The notes: generated from the sequence alone by a model not told the origin. Positions 43,604 to 54,858 are shown, counted from the stretch's first letter. The stretch is DNA of 64,000 nucleotides from an uncultured Anaerotruncus sp. (GCA_904398655.1 CAJFPF010000047.1:1-64000); one strand, 5' to 3'. Numbers and translations: made by a program.

Positions 43604-44323
43604 ATGAGAAAGCTGACATTACGATTCTATCTATGCGTCGCGCTTTGCGCCGCACTATCCGCCTGTGCCTCCCGGGGAGAGCTGTTATCCTCTTCCAGCC
43701 AATCAGAGGATACGATCCCTGCCTCCTCTGTCTCCTCCAGCGTAACGGCAGCCTCTTCCCAGCCGGAGGAAGCATCGAGTTCTCAGCCAGACAATTCAGA
43801 GGCCGAAACCTACCCCCTGCCCGAACTTTCAGATGCTGACCGCCAGCTGCTGAGAAATCAAATAAACGTCTTTGCCGCAGGCTTTGGAGAGCAGCTTCAG
43901 GCGGGCACGCCCCAGGATCTTCCAGAGGATCAGGTACTGCAGTTTTGTATGGAGCAGGCCAACCAACAGAAGGATCTCTATGGCTACTACTTTGAGGAGC
44001 AGGACGGCGCCTATCTCATTCCTGCCGCAGTGGTGGAGGAGACCGCCCAGAGGAGTTTGGGGCTGGAGGGATTCTCCGCCACCGACTCGGACCTCTATGA
44101 TGAAGATTTGAACTGTTATCGCTATCCATTGGTGGAATCCAATTCACTTCAATATGCCCTCGCCTCCCCGGAGGGTACCTCCGATGGCGGAATTTCCTAC
44201 GAGGTGGAATATCTGACGGAAGACGGGGAGACGGACCATGTGACACGATTCATCTTTCAGTTGGGACGGATCAATGGGATGCCCTATTTGCAGCTGCAAT
44301 CCTGGGAGCCAACCGAAGGATAA
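43604..44323 (+). CDS. Lipoprotein of unknown function
   Basis: Signal peptide with lipobox LSAC, Ser-rich linker, acidic C-terminal domain; RBS GGAGG. Confidence 0.82.
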   Translation: MRKLTLRFYLCVALCAALSACASRGELLSSSSQSEDTIPASSVSSSVTAASSQPEEASSSQPDNSEAETYPLPELSDADRQLLRNQINVFAAGFGEQLQAGTPQDLPEDQVLQFCMEQANQQKDLYGYYFEEQDGAYLIPAAVVEETAQRSLGLEGFSATDSDLYDEDLNCYRYPLVESNSLQYALASPEGTSDGGISYEVEYLTEDGETDHVTRFIFQLGRINGMPYLQLQSWEPTEG

Positions 44324-44340
44324 CTTCTAAAATTAGCAGC

Positions 44341-44377
44341 AAAAGGGGATGTGGAAATCGATCCACATCCCCTTTTT
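44341..44377. terminator. Bidirectional intrinsic terminator
   Basis: AAAAGGGGATGTGG-AAATCGAT-CCACATCCCCTTTTT. Confidence 0.9.
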
Positions 44378-45629
44378 AATGGGATTCCAACCCATGGCGT
44401 TGCCGAAAATCAGCTAACAACAGGTCTACCATGCGGCCATAACTTTGGGTTCCATCCGTTTGGCTGTTTACCTTCAAATAGGTGTCGTTCACCACTTCCG
44501 ACACCTGCGCAATCACCTGGTCCTCAAATTGGGCCCAGTAGGAATTGTTATAGGAAAAATCCCGGCGTACTCCGGGCGAGAGGATCTGGCTCAACTGGTA
44601 AAACAGCTGGGGGTCAGCAGCATAGAGCCGATTGTCCGTGTGTACCAGCGCTAACATCACACCGCTATATTGGACCTGGGGAATCGCGCTTTCCAAGCAG
44701 GCCAAATAGGCGATAAAGTTGGCCTCATCCTCCCGCATAAATCCTCTCGTATGGGCCAATTCGTGGCACATAGTGGCCGGGATGGTGTAGTCGGGAGCCA
44801 AAACATTGATGTTTGCTTCATAGGTAAAGGTGAATTGCCCTGTGATTTGAGCCCGGCTCATCCACCAAGAGTTGAGGACGGGTTTGGGGGTCAGAGGCAG
44901 ATCGGGCAACACAGGATATTGTTCAGACAGGAGGGAAAACGCCTCCCGAGCTTCCTTTGCCACCTGAGAAAAGGACCCATCCAGCTGCATCACCCCTTGC
45001 TCGTCCTCTGACACCTGCAGACGGAGTTGATTCGCCCGCTCGGCGAGTTCCACATAGAGGGACGCCAATTCCTGGAGGGAGGAATCCCGGACGGTTAAGT
45101 CAGAAAATGACGCAAACTCGGGCCGATAGTAATTGAGGCCGCATAAAAAGACAAACAGCCCCACAATGATGCCCGCCAGATTGCACCCCCGGCGAATCCA
45201 ATGCCAAAAATCCACTTGAAAAAAAGGCAGGGAGAAAAGCTTTTTACGCCAAGGGGGAACTAAAAAACCGATCAGAAGCGATAAGCCACCGGCCACTAGA
45301 AGTAAGAGGAATATCTCCCACACGGAAAAGGGAGCCAGAGAGGTCACTCTGCCAATGGACCCCGCCAACACGGGGTAGAGCCCTTCGCTATAAAACCGCT
45401 CCACTCCCCAAGGGTAATTACGGGCAATTATAACGATTAGCGCAGAAATAGGCAATAAAAATGTTGGCCACCATGGCAGCAGTTTCCGCATTCTTCTCTG
45501 ACGGACCGGAGGAGGGCAGCGTGTATCTCCCCCTTCAATTGTTGCCGTTTCCTGTTTCTCAATCTCCAACCTCATCCAGTGCTTCCCCCCTTTTTCTTCC
45601 ATTATACCGGTCCTGTGGGTGTGTTGCAA
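44376..45629 (-). CDS. DUF3810 domain-containing membrane protein
   Basis: N-term TM segments; zincin-like 'MCHELAHTRGFMREDEANFIAYLA'; start uncertain. Confidence 0.88.
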   Translation of the reverse strand: MQHTHRTGIMEEKGGKHWMRLEIEKQETATIEGGDTRCPPPVRQRRMRKLLPWWPTFLLPISALIVIIARNYPWGVERFYSEGLYPVLAGSIGRVTSLAPFSVWEIFLLLLVAGGLSLLIGFLVPPWRKKLFSLPFFQVDFWHWIRRGCNLAGIIVGLFVFLCGLNYYRPEFASFSDLTVRDSSLQELASLYVELAERANQLRLQVSEDEQGVMQLDGSFSQVAKEAREAFSLLSEQYPVLPDLPLTPKPVLNSWWMSRAQITGQFTFTYEANINVLAPDYTIPATMCHELAHTRGFMREDEANFIAYLACLESAIPQVQYSGVMLALVHTDNRLYAADPQLFYQLSQILSPGVRRDFSYNNSYWAQFEDQVIAQVSEVVNDTYLKVNSQTDGTQSYGRMVDLLLADFRQRHGLESH

Positions 45630-45763
45630 TGGCAGAGAATTGGAAAAAACAGGAAAACTGACCTACACCTAAAAATTTTATGCTTCCTTTACAGTTTTTT
45701 CACATTGCTCCTCTACACTAAATATGATATGATGAATTTAATGCGAAGATCGAGGGTGGTAAG

Positions 45764-46585
45764 ATGGAGCAGGATCTTATCCGTGTGATTTCCTTTAACC
45801 TAAAGCGGGATTTTGGTATCCCCTTACGCAAAAATCATCTGTGGGGCAATCGAAAGGAACTGGCTGCCCGATTGATTCGGGAGAGTGACGCTACCATTAT
45901 CGGCGTTCAAGAGATGCTCCCGCAAATGCGGGATGATGTAGGGCGACTGCTGCAAGATTACAGTATTTTGGGCAGCGGCCGATTCTCAGGGCGCCGCCCA
46001 AAAGATGATGAGCACAGCGACATTTTGGTAAAAAAGGAGTCTGCTTGTGCCCAGATGGTAAAAACCTTCTGGCTCTCCAAAAGTCCGGAACGACTCTCTC
46101 GGGCCTATTATGCGGCTTTTCCAAGGATTTGTACCGTGGCGGAGGTACGTCTCCAACATCTGGGACGTACTATCCGGGTATTTAATACCCATATGGATCA
46201 TCTATGCGGATTTGCACGGGTGTTGGGGGTACGGGTGATCTTAAACTACATGGAACGGTTCAATCAGGTCCAACGGTTGCCCACTGTGTTGATGGGGGAT
46301 TTCAACGCCAAACCCCAAAGCCGGCCGCTCCAACTGTTGCGCCAGGGACTCCCCGACCAGGGGATTCACCTCACTGATGTCTACAGCCTTCTAGCTCCAC
46401 AATACCGCTACAATACATTACACAATTTCAGTGGGAAATTTAAGCCAAACGCCAAACCCATTGATTACATCTTTGTTTCTGATGACTTCGAGGTAGTGGA
46501 TACCAAAGTGGTCACCACCCCTGTAGAAGGACGATATCCTTCTGACCATTTTCCTTTGGAAGCTGTATTGCGCTTGAAAACTTAA
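45764..46585 (+). CDS. Endonuclease/exonuclease/phosphatase family protein
   Basis: IRVISFNLKRDFGIP...GVQEMLPQM...NTHMDHL...LMGDFNAKP...YPSDHFPL. Confidence 0.93.
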   Translation: MEQDLIRVISFNLKRDFGIPLRKNHLWGNRKELAARLIRESDATIIGVQEMLPQMRDDVGRLLQDYSILGSGRFSGRRPKDDEHSDILVKKESACAQMVKTFWLSKSPERLSRAYYAAFPRICTVAEVRLQHLGRTIRVFNTHMDHLCGFARVLGVRVILNYMERFNQVQRLPTVLMGDFNAKPQSRPLQLLRQGLPDQGIHLTDVYSLLAPQYRYNTLHNFSGKFKPNAKPIDYIFVSDDFEVVDTKVVTTPVEGRYPSDHFPLEAVLRLKT

Positions 46586-46592
46586 AATATTT

Positions 46593-46633
46593 AAAAGGGA
46601 GAGGGAGCGGTTAAACCGCTCCCTCTCCCTTTT
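46593..46633. terminator. Bidirectional intrinsic terminator
   Basis: AAAAGGGAGAGGGAGCGG-TTAAA-CCGCTCCCTCTCCCTTTT. Confidence 0.93.
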
Positions 46634-47510
46634 GTTCTACATGCTCTAAAAGCGCCCTCAACTCACTAGCCGAAAAAAGATACTTCTTATCACAGAAGTG
46701 GCACTCCACCTGTACCTCCCGCTCTTTCTCCAAGAGGGACTCCAGCTCCTGACGGCCCAGGCTCAACAGCGCCCTCTGCACCCGCTGTCGGGAACAATTG
46801 CACCGGTAGGAGATCCGCCGTTCTTCCAACACCTGCGGGTCAAACCCCGCCAAGACCGTCTGGGCAATCTCCATCGGGGTCATCCCCTGGTCTACCATCG
46901 TGGAGACCGGCAAAACCCCCTGCAAATTTCTTTCGATCCGGTCGATAGTCCCCTCACCGGCACCGGGAAGCAACTGAATCAGATAGCCCCCAGCCGCCCG
47001 TACCGTCAGATCCGGGTTTACCAGTACCCCTAACGCGCATACCGTAGGAATCTGTTCGCTCACTGCAAAATAACTGGTGATATCTTCAGCAATCTCTCCT
47101 GAAATAAGGGGCACATAGCCAGAGGCCGGTTCCTTGCCGCCCACATCCCGAATGACACTGAGCGTACCATTTTTTCCAACCGCTCCAGCTACATCCAGTT
47201 TTCCCTGAGGGTTCAGGGGAAGTTCCACAATAGGATTTTCAACATAGCCCCGCGGGTTTCCCTGGCTATCGGACACAGCAATGAGCGTCCCTGCCGGGCC
47301 ACCGCCAGCCAGACGCAGAGTGACACTGTCCTGCTGGTTTTTCATCTGACTGCCCATGATCGAGGCCGCTGTAAGCAGTCTGCCCAAGGCAGCAGTCACC
47401 ACTGCGGAGGTTTTGTGATACTGCTCCGCCGCAGCTACAATGTCCGTCGTGTCCGCAGCTACACAGATGCAGGAACCATCCGATGCGATGGTATGAATTA
47501 AATTTCCCAT
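46611..47510 (-). CDS. hslO: Hsp33 family redox chaperone
   Basis: C-terminal Cys motif CNCSRQR...CHFCDKKY; SVIRDVGGKEPASGYVPLISGEIAEDI. Confidence 0.95.
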   Translation of the reverse strand: MGNLIHTIASDGSCICVAADTTDIVAAAEQYHKTSAVVTAALGRLLTAASIMGSQMKNQQDSVTLRLAGGGPAGTLIAVSDSQGNPRGYVENPIVELPLNPQGKLDVAGAVGKNGTLSVIRDVGGKEPASGYVPLISGEIAEDITSYFAVSEQIPTVCALGVLVNPDLTVRAAGGYLIQLLPGAGEGTIDRIERNLQGVLPVSTMVDQGMTPMEIAQTVLAGFDPQVLEERRISYRCNCSRQRVQRALLSLGRQELESLLEKEREVQVECHFCDKKYLFSASELRALLEHVEQKGEGAV

Positions 47511-47524
47511 GGTTTCCATCCTTT

Positions 47525-48265
47525 TCAAAGTTTCCTTGCCAGGTAGACCGCCCGCTGATCGTTTTCCTCTAGAGGGCGCTGGGTATCTGCCCCATAGACA
47601 GCCAACAACTGGTAACCTGTCCGCTCCAACATCTCTTCCAGCTGTTCCTGGGGATAGCAGCGTTCAAAAAAATGCTCGCTCTCCCGATGATAGACCCCCT
47701 GCTGCCGGATAAAAAAATCCAGAGAGATTTCTGTGAGCAGCTGTTGATCGGTCGTATTCTGCCAAACACAATAGAGGTCGTCCAGATCGTAGACAAATGT
47801 ATGATTCCCCAACACCTCCCGGTGTTTATAGGGGGTATTTACATCAAATAGAAGCAGTCCTCCTGGAATGGTAAAGAGGGAGACCCGCCCCAGCGCCCGC
47901 TCCAGTTCCCGAGGATTGGTGATATGGTTCAAAGAATCCAACGCACAGACCGCCACATCCACCGTCCCAAAGAGATCCAATTTTTGGAGAGGCTGACAGA
48001 GATAGAGCACAGGGCGTACCGATGGCTTTTGTTGGGCCTCTGACAACATGTCGTAGCTGGCATCCACGCCAATGACGTCATAGCCCAATTGGGCGAACTC
48101 CACAGATAGGCTGCCGGTGCCACAGGCCAGGTCCAATAAAATTGTGCTTTCGTCCACTGTCAGATACTGCCGGATCAGCTGGTCAAAATAGGCCGCCCGG
48201 CGCGGATAGTCAACTTCCTGCGTCAGGCGGTCGTAATAGGCGGCAAAAGTGTGGTAGGAGCTCAT
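47525..48265 (-). CDS. Class I SAM-dependent methyltransferase
   Basis: LLDLACGTGSLSVEFAQLGYDVIGVDAS. Confidence 0.93.
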   Translation of the reverse strand: MSSYHTFAAYYDRLTQEVDYPRRAAYFDQLIRQYLTVDESTILLDLACGTGSLSVEFAQLGYDVIGVDASYDMLSEAQQKPSVRPVLYLCQPLQKLDLFGTVDVAVCALDSLNHITNPRELERALGRVSLFTIPGGLLLFDVNTPYKHREVLGNHTFVYDLDDLYCVWQNTTDQQLLTEISLDFFIRQQGVYHRESEHFFERCYPQEQLEEMLERTGYQLLAVYGADTQRPLEENDQRAVYLARKL

Positions 48266-48567
48266 TCCTTCACCCGCTCAAAAATAGCTTTATAGCCGTC
48301 ACTGCCATAATTGAGAGATCGGTTTACTCGGCTGATGGTAGCGGTAGAGGCACCGGTCTTTGCCACGATGTCACTGTAGACCTTTCCCTCACTGAGCATC
48401 CGAGCTACCTCCAACCGCTGACTCAACGCTTTCAGCTCCGGGACGGTACACAGGTCGTCAAAAAAGTTATAACATTCCTCCATTGTCTGGAGCGAAAGAA
48501 TTGCCTTAAAGAGGTAGTCCACATTCATCTCTTTCAGCTTTGTATTCAATCCAACTTCCTCCCACAT
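48262..48567 (-). CDS. YerC/YecD family TrpR-related protein
   Basis: FDDLCTVPELKALSQRLEVARMLSEGKVYSDIVAKTGASTATISRVNRSLNYG. Confidence 0.94.
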   Translation of the reverse strand: MWEEVGLNTKLKEMNVDYLFKAILSLQTMEECYNFFDDLCTVPELKALSQRLEVARMLSEGKVYSDIVAKTGASTATISRVNRSLNYGSDGYKAIFERVKE

Positions 48568-48659
48568 GTATCAAAATGGATTACTTCTATCTTACCATTT
48601 TAACTCATGAAAGTAAAGGCTTTTATGCATGAAACTTTTACGCACAAAAGTGGAACCGC

Positions 48660-49958
48660 TCACAGGTCATTGCGTACCAGATCCTCATAGCATTCCCGGC
48701 GAATCACCAGACGAGGAGTGCCGTTCCACACCAGGACTACCGCCGGACGGGGAACTCGATTATAGTTGGAGGCCATCGAATAGTTGTAGGCCCCAGTGGA
48801 GAGCACCGCCATCAGATCCCCGGGCTGTGTCCGCTGTAGAGGCATCCCCTCCCCAATCAGGTCTCCACTTTCACAGCACCGACCCGCCACAGTGACCACT
48901 GTGTCCTTGGGCTGATCCGCTCGGTTTGCAATCAACGCCTCATATTCCGATTGATAGAGGATATACCGAGGATTGTCGGTCATCCCTCCATCCACCGACA
49001 CATAGGTGCGGATTCCAGGGATCTCCTTTACTCCGCCCACTGTGTAGAGGGTGATCCCGGCGGCACCCACAATCGAACGGCCGGGCTCCATAACAATCAG
49101 TGGTGTGGCAATTCCTCGCTGGGCACAAGCCTGCTTGACCACCCGGGAGATCCCTTCCATATACTTGTCGTAAGGGATTGGGTTGTGGTCGGACAGATAC
49201 TTAATTCCAAAGCCACCACCCAGATTTAGAACCTCCAGCTCCCTCCCCCAACGGTCGTGGATATCCGCCAAGAAGCCAATCATAATCTCCGCCGCGGCCT
49301 CAAACGGCTCCCGGTCGAAGATCTGGGACCCAATATGGCAATGTAGGCCCTTTAAATGGATACCGGTGAGGGACAATGCCCGTTCCACCGCCGCCATGGC
49401 CTCCCCCGTTTCCAACGCGAAGCCGAATTTGCTGTCAATCTGGCCGGTACGAATAAATTGATGCGTGTGGGCGTCCACGCCGGGCTTGATCCGCAGCAAA
49501 ATGTTCGCTGTTTTTCCCTGGCTGGAGGCCAGCTCTCCCAATAACTCCAACTCGAACACATTATCTACTACGATATATCCTACACCGCATTCCAGCGCCT
49601 CCCGCAGCTCCTGGGGAGTTTTGTTGTTGCCGTGGAAGAAGAGCTTCTCCGGGGGGAACCCTGCCGACAGGGCGGTATAAAGCTCTCCGCCGGAGACCAC
49701 ATCCAGCCCCAGGCCCTCTTCCAGAATCACCCGGCAGATTGCCTTGCAGCTAAAAGCCTTGCTGGCGTAGGCCACCAGGCCCTTCCCATCGTAATACCTC
49801 TCGATAGACTCCCGGTAACTGGCACAGGCCCGGCGGATTTCACTTTCATCCATCACATAGAGAGGCGTACCGAATTGCTGGGCCAGTTCCACCGTATCGC
49901 AGCCGCCGATGGTCAGATGGCCCTGGTCGTTTACATCTAGGCATGGGGATACAAACAT
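48660..49958 (-). CDS. lysA: Diaminopimelate decarboxylase
   Basis: PLYVMDESEIR...VAYASKAFSCKAICR; CCESGDLIG. Confidence 0.97.
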   Translation of the reverse strand: MFVSPCLDVNDQGHLTIGGCDTVELAQQFGTPLYVMDESEIRRACASYRESIERYYDGKGLVAYASKAFSCKAICRVILEEGLGLDVVSGGELYTALSAGFPPEKLFFHGNNKTPQELREALECGVGYIVVDNVFELELLGELASSQGKTANILLRIKPGVDAHTHQFIRTGQIDSKFGFALETGEAMAAVERALSLTGIHLKGLHCHIGSQIFDREPFEAAAEIMIGFLADIHDRWGRELEVLNLGGGFGIKYLSDHNPIPYDKYMEGISRVVKQACAQRGIATPLIVMEPGRSIVGAAGITLYTVGGVKEIPGIRTYVSVDGGMTDNPRYILYQSEYEALIANRADQPKDTVVTVAGRCCESGDLIGEGMPLQRTQPGDLMAVLSTGAYNYSMASNYNRVPRPAVVLVWNGTPRLVIRRECYEDLVRNDL

Positions 49959-50043
49959 CTGTCATCCTTCCTTTACAGTCAATCTATTTCCTGCACGCAG
50001 GGATGACGTCATTGGCATCCACACGCCACAGTTTACAGTGGAA

Positions 50044-50640
50044 TCATTGGGGGGCGCAGTCCCCTTCGATCTCTGCCACCACCTCTTTGACCTTATCCAC
50101 CCCTTCCCCAGTTTGGGAGGAGAATGGGATCAAAAGGATTTGGTCGGCACAGGGCAACTCCCGCCCCAGCGCCTCCAGGCGCTCCTGCCGCTGTTTAGCG
50201 GTCAGTTTGTCCGCTTTGGTGAGAACCACTACAAAGGGAAGCTCCCGATCTATGAGAAAATTGACCATCATCAGATCATCCGCCGTGGGGGGATGGCGCA
50301 TATCCACCAGCTGAAACACCAACTGGAGATCCCGCTCCTGCCCAAAATAACCACCGATCAAATCCGACCAACGGCGTTTTTCCCCTTTGGAAACCTTGGC
50401 GTACCCATATCCAGGCAGATCTACAAAGCGGATCTGTCCACAGCGGAAAAAGTTGATTGTGGCGGTCTTTCCCGGCACAGCCGACACCCTTGCCAGCTGG
50501 CGGCGGTTGAACAGCTTGTTGATCATCGAGCTCTTCCCCACATTGGAACGACCTGCGAAAGCGATCTCGGGTAGATCGGAGGGGGGCAGCTGGGCGGAAG
50601 TCCCGAAACTAGTCTCAAATTGTACGTTGTGATAGTTCAT
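50044..50640 (-). CDS. engB: Ribosome biogenesis GTPase YihA/YsxC (EngB)
   Basis: LPEIAFAGRSNVGKSSMINKLFNRR; VDLPGYGYAKVSK. Confidence 0.97.
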   Translation of the reverse strand: MNYHNVQFETSFGTSAQLPPSDLPEIAFAGRSNVGKSSMINKLFNRRQLARVSAVPGKTATINFFRCGQIRFVDLPGYGYAKVSKGEKRRWSDLIGGYFGQERDLQLVFQLVDMRHPPTADDLMMVNFLIDRELPFVVVLTKADKLTAKQRQERLEALGRELPCADQILLIPFSSQTGEGVDKVKEVVAEIEGDCAPQ

Positions 50641-50725
50641 CCTTCTGTCCTCTTCTGTTACAAGCTCCCCAAAGGTAGGAATTCACCAGGGAGGATCCCC
50701 CGGTGAATTCCTTGAATCGGGAGAC

Positions 50726-53161
50726 TTACTGTGGGATGGGGGTATTGGCCTGAGGCAAAGGCTTTCCCGGCGAAGGCTGGGAGAGGTTCTCCAGGGCATT
50801 TAGCTCTGTATGCTTTTTGGGCTTGTGCACCAGGGCCACCTCTAACACGGTATCGATCTTTTCCGCCGGAATAAAGCGAATATGCTCCTTTACCACCGGA
50901 TCCACTTCCGCCAAATCGGGTTCGTTCTCCTGTGGGATCAGGACTGTACGGATTCCAGCCCGATAGGCAGCCATTGTCTTTTCCCGCAGGCCGCCAATGG
51001 GCAACACCCGTCCGCGCAAAGTGATCTCACCAGTCATGGCCACATCCCGGTGCACTGGTGTCCCAGAGAGGGCCGAAACCAGCGCTGTGCAAATGGTGAC
51101 GCCGGCTGAGGGGCCATCTTTGGGGACCGCACCCTCCGGGACATGGATATGAATGTCCTTATTCTTATAGAAGTCGTGGTCCACTCCGTACTCCTCCCAA
51201 TGGGCACGGATATAACTCACGGCCGCATGGGCGGATTCCTTCATCACATCCCCCAAGCTGCCGGTCAGCTCCAGTTTGCCAGCACCGTCCATAATGGCGA
51301 CTTCCACCTGAAGCATCTCCCCTCCCACACTGGTCCAGGCCAGGCCGTTGACCAGGCCCACTTCATCATAGGGTTGAATCAGCTCAGGTTTAAACTTACG
51401 GGGACCCAGATAGCTTTCAATGTTTGCGTTGGAGATGACCACCCGCTTGCTCTCTCCGGAGACAATCTGTTTGGCCGCTTTACGCAGCAGAGACGCAGTC
51501 TCCCGCTCCAGCTGGCGGACACCGGCCTCCCGGGTGTAGTTATCGATCAGGGCCATCAGGGCGTCATCTTGCAGTTTCGCACGAGATACCGTAAGGCCGT
51601 GGCGTTTCAGCTGTTTGGGATAGAGATGGCGTCTCGCAATCTGGAACTTCTCCTCCCGCGTGTAACTGGACAGCTCAATGATCTCCATCCTATCCCGCAG
51701 GGGGTCAGGAATGGTTTCCAGCGTGTTGGCAGTTGCAATGAACAGAACCTCCGACAGATCAAATGGTACCTCAATGAAGTGATCCCGGAAGGCAAAGTTC
51801 TGTTCAGAGTCCAACACCTCCAACAGCGCAGCCGAGGGGTCCCCTCGGTAGTCGTTGCCCAATTTGTCCACCTCATCCAGCAGCATCAAGGGGTTCTGAC
51901 TGCCTGCCTGTTTCATGGCGGCCATAATCCGGCCGGGCATGGAACCGATGTAAGTTTTGCGGTGTCCACGGATATCGCTCTCATCCCGCACACCGCCTAG
52001 AGAGATACGCACATATTTTCGTCCCATTGCCTTGGCAATCGACCGGGCAATAGAGGTCTTGCCAACTCCGGGAGGTCCCACTAGGCAGATAATCTGGCCT
52101 TTGATATCCGGCGCCAATTTGCGCACCGCCAACAGCTCCAGAATCCGCTCCTTTACCCGCTTGAGGCCATAATGCTCCCGATCCAGAAGGGCCTGGGCCT
52201 TTTTGATGTCAATCTTATCCGTCGTGTGCTTGTTCCAGGGCAGCTCCAACACGGTATCCAGATAGCCTCGGATGACCGCTGCCTCGTTGGAGTTTCCGGG
52301 CATTTTGGAGAGGCGATCCACCTCCTTATTCAGCTTTTCCGTAACCTCAGGGGAAAGCTTGAGCTTCTCGATTTTCTTATAGTAGTCCTGCAGCTCCTCC
52401 TGGCCGTCATCCTCCCCCAGTTCCCCGGAGATGGCTTTCATCTGCTCACGCAAATAGTATTCCCGCTGGTTTTTGTCGATCTGCCCTTTTACCTTCTCCT
52501 GGATCTCCGATTCCAAAGAGAGAATATCATTTTCTTCCTCCAACAGGCGAGCTAAGAGCTCCAACCGCCGCAAAGGATCACTCTGAGCCAGAATGGTCTG
52601 TTTATCCTCCACGTCGATCTGCATGTTCCCGGCTATGTACTCCGCCAGGTGCACTGGATCATCGCTGACCAGAGCGCTCACCACCAGTTCCCGGGGCATC
52701 CGGGGGGTCAGATAGCAGTATTCTTCAAATAGATCCTTTACCGAACGCATCAGCGCCTCGCATAGGGCGGATTTCGCGGGCTTCAGTGTTTTCAGAGGGA
52801 ACTCCTCCACCATACCGTCAAAATAGGGATTGTCACTGAGCAGCTCTATCAGGCGGGCCCGGTAAAGTCCCTCCACCAGCACCCGCCAGGTCCCGCCCTG
52901 GGACTTGATGATCTGTTTCACCTGGCCCACGACGCCCACTTTATAGATATCATCCGCGCCGGGATCATCCTCCCGAACGTTTTTTTGCGCCACCATGAAG
53001 ATCTTCCGATCCCCGTTCATCACATGGTTCAAGGCGAGGATGGACTTCTCCCGCCCCACATCGAAATGTAACACCATCTGAGGGAAGAGTACCAGCCCAC
53101 GCAACACCAACATTGGCATCCGCAGGCGCTCTGGGGCCACAGGTAGTTTATTTTCGCTCAT
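50726..53161 (-). CDS. lon: ATP-dependent endopeptidase La (Lon)
   Basis: [29 protein letters not shown]; catalytic PKDGPSAG; start trimmed to 53161. Confidence 0.97.
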   Translation of the reverse strand: MSENKLPVAPERLRMPMLVLRGLVLFPQMVLHFDVGREKSILALNHVMNGDRKIFMVAQKNVREDDPGADDIYKVGVVGQVKQIIKSQGGTWRVLVEGLYRARLIELLSDNPYFDGMVEEFPLKTLKPAKSALCEALMRSVKDLFEEYCYLTPRMPRELVVSALVSDDPVHLAEYIAGNMQIDVEDKQTILAQSDPLRRLELLARLLEEENDILSLESEIQEKVKGQIDKNQREYYLREQMKAISGELGEDDGQEELQDYYKKIEKLKLSPEVTEKLNKEVDRLSKMPGNSNEAAVIRGYLDTVLELPWNKHTTDKIDIKKAQALLDREHYGLKRVKERILELLAVRKLAPDIKGQIICLVGPPGVGKTSIARSIAKAMGRKYVRISLGGVRDESDIRGHRKTYIGSMPGRIMAAMKQAGSQNPLMLLDEVDKLGNDYRGDPSAALLEVLDSEQNFAFRDHFIEVPFDLSEVLFIATANTLETIPDPLRDRMEIIELSSYTREEKFQIARRHLYPKQLKRHGLTVSRAKLQDDALMALIDNYTREAGVRQLERETASLLRKAAKQIVSGESKRVVISNANIESYLGPRKFKPELIQPYDEVGLVNGLAWTSVGGEMLQVEVAIMDGAGKLELTGSLGDVMKESAHAAVSYIRAHWEEYGVDHDFYKNKDIHIHVPEGAVPKDGPSAGVTICTALVSALSGTPVHRDVAMTGEITLRGRVLPIGGLREKTMAAYRAGIRTVLIPQENEPDLAEVDPVVKEHIRFIPAEKIDTVLEVALVHKPKKHTELNALENLSQPSPGKPLPQANTPIPQ

Positions 53162-53225
53162 AAGTATCCTCCATTCCGGAGACAGGTCTCCCAAATCCAA
53201 CTTGCGGGAAAACTCCCGCTTTTTG

Positions 53226-53248
53226 AAAAAGCACAGCTCTCGCTGTGC
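53226..53248 (-). terminator. Intrinsic-terminator-like hairpin inside the lon 5' leader
   Basis: Minus strand GCACAGC-GAGA-GCTGTGCTTTTT between promoter and lon start. Confidence 0.65.
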
Positions 53249-53369
53249 CCCACATTTCTTACGACCCTGCAACAACGTCAAACAGATTTTTCCACATTTG
53301 AAGGGTGGAAATTTTAGGCCAACAGCCAAGCAATCCTCCCACACATCATGGGATGATCCCAATGGGGTT

Positions 53370-53397
53370 ATTATACCATATTTCTCTCTAATTGCAA
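53370..53397 (-). promoter_or_regulatory. Sigma-A type promoter for lon
   Basis: Minus strand TTGCAA-N16-TATAAT. Confidence 0.65.
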
Positions 53398-53423
53398 CTC
53401 ATAAATCAGACCAGATTTCCCAG

Positions 53424-53457
53424 GAAAAGGGAAGAGCCCCCGTAAAACGGCGGCTCT
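53424..53457 (-). terminator. Terminator-like hairpin after clpX
   Basis: Minus strand AGAGCCGCCGTTTTACGGGGGCTCTTCCCTTTTCC. Confidence 0.6.
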
Positions 53458-53468
53458 CAGTTCTGCAT

Positions 53469-54785
53469 TTATGAAGCGGAGTCCCGCCGGGCCTTCATAG
53501 GCCTCCGCCCCACACTGATCTGTAGGCGGGTGGGCTTCCGATTGAGATCCCGGGTAAACACAGGTTCTCCCTCTCCTGTGACACACTCTTTAGTGATCCT
53601 TACCGACTCCAAGGTGGGGTCGGAGGGCGCCTCATACATCAACTTCCCCAGCACCTGCTCCAAAATTGCCCTCAGGCCCCGGGCGCCAGTCTTTCTTTCG
53701 ATGGCCAATTTGGCCACCTCCTCCAAAGCGTCCTGGTCGAAGGTGAGTTCAATGTTGTCCAGGCGGAACATCTGCTGGTACTGACGGACCAGAGAGTTTT
53801 TCGGCTCTGTCAAAATACGGACCAAAGCATCCTGATCCAAGGCGTCCAGCACAGTCAGCACAGGGGCACGCCCCACCAATTCAGGAATTAAACCGAACTT
53901 CACCAGGTCTTGAGGGGTCACTTGTCTGAGCAGGTCCTCCCGGCTCTTGGCGTTTTGAAGCATTGAGCCGAACCCGATGGAACTCTTTTCCGTGCGGCGC
54001 TCGACGATCTTTTCGATCCCTTCAAAAGCGCCACCGCAGATGAACAGGATATCCTTGGTGTTAATTTGGATAAACTCCTGTTGAGGGTGCTTGCGCCCTC
54101 CCTGGGGCGGCACATTGGCCACGGTACCCTCCAGGATCTTTAGGAGCGCTTGTTGCACCCCTTCCCCTGAGACATCCCGGGTAATCGAAGGGTTCTCGCT
54201 CTTGCGGGAGATTTTGTCGATCTCATCGATATAGATAATTCCCTTCTGGGCCCGCTCCACATCATAATCCGCCGCCTGGAGCAGCCGCAACAGGATATTT
54301 TCCACATCCTCGCCCACATATCCAGCCTCTGTAAGGGTGGTGGCGTCCGCGATGGCGAATGGAACATTCAGCATTCGGGCCAGTGTCTGGGCCAGAAGGG
54401 TTTTACCCACACCAGTGGGGCCCAGCATCAGGATGTTGGCCTTGGTCAGCTCCACATCCTCCTCATCCCCAAAATAGATGCGTTTATAGTGGTTGTAAAC
54501 CGCTACCGCCAAGGCGATCTTGGCCCGATCCTGCCCAATGACATACTCGTCCAGTTTCTCTTTAATTTCCTGGGGGCGCAAGACAGTGATCCGATGGGGG
54601 CGCTCCTGGGCCGGACGGGCGGAGGAACGGCCCACATCCATCTCCCCATCCAATACGCTCTGGCAGAGCTCCACACATTCATTGCAGATACACACTCCAG
54701 GTCCAGCAATCATCCGCTGGACCTGACTCTGAGGCTTTCCGCAAAAGGAGCAGTGAAGCTCTCTGGGTTCTTCGTTCTTTGCCAT
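53469..54785 (-). CDS. clpX: ATP-dependent Clp protease ATP-binding subunit ClpX
   Basis: Zinc finger CSFCGKPQ...[25 protein letters not shown]. Confidence 0.98.
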   Translation of the reverse strand: MAKNEEPRELHCSFCGKPQSQVQRMIAGPGVCICNECVELCQSVLDGEMDVGRSSARPAQERPHRITVLRPQEIKEKLDEYVIGQDRAKIALAVAVYNHYKRIYFGDEEDVELTKANILMLGPTGVGKTLLAQTLARMLNVPFAIADATTLTEAGYVGEDVENILLRLLQAADYDVERAQKGIIYIDEIDKISRKSENPSITRDVSGEGVQQALLKILEGTVANVPPQGGRKHPQQEFIQINTKDILFICGGAFEGIEKIVERRTEKSSIGFGSMLQNAKSREDLLRQVTPQDLVKFGLIPELVGRAPVLTVLDALDQDALVRILTEPKNSLVRQYQQMFRLDNIELTFDQDALEEVAKLAIERKTGARGLRAILEQVLGKLMYEAPSDPTLESVRITKECVTGEGEPVFTRDLNRKPTRLQISVGRRPMKARRDSAS

Positions 54786-54858
54786 GAGTGACCTCCTTGG
54801 GTATCAATAACACAGATGCAGCGCCCCGGGAAGCGCTGCATCCTCGAAGTGGCATCAA

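Noticed and set aside
51143-52000. 285-aa plus-strand ORF
   Set aside because: Antisense shadow of lon (biased codon positions produce long antisense ORFs).
53162-53470. CIRCE or CtsR operator near lon/clpX
   Set aside because: No TTAGCACTC-N9-GAGTGCTAA or GGTCAAA-type tandem repeats found by eye.
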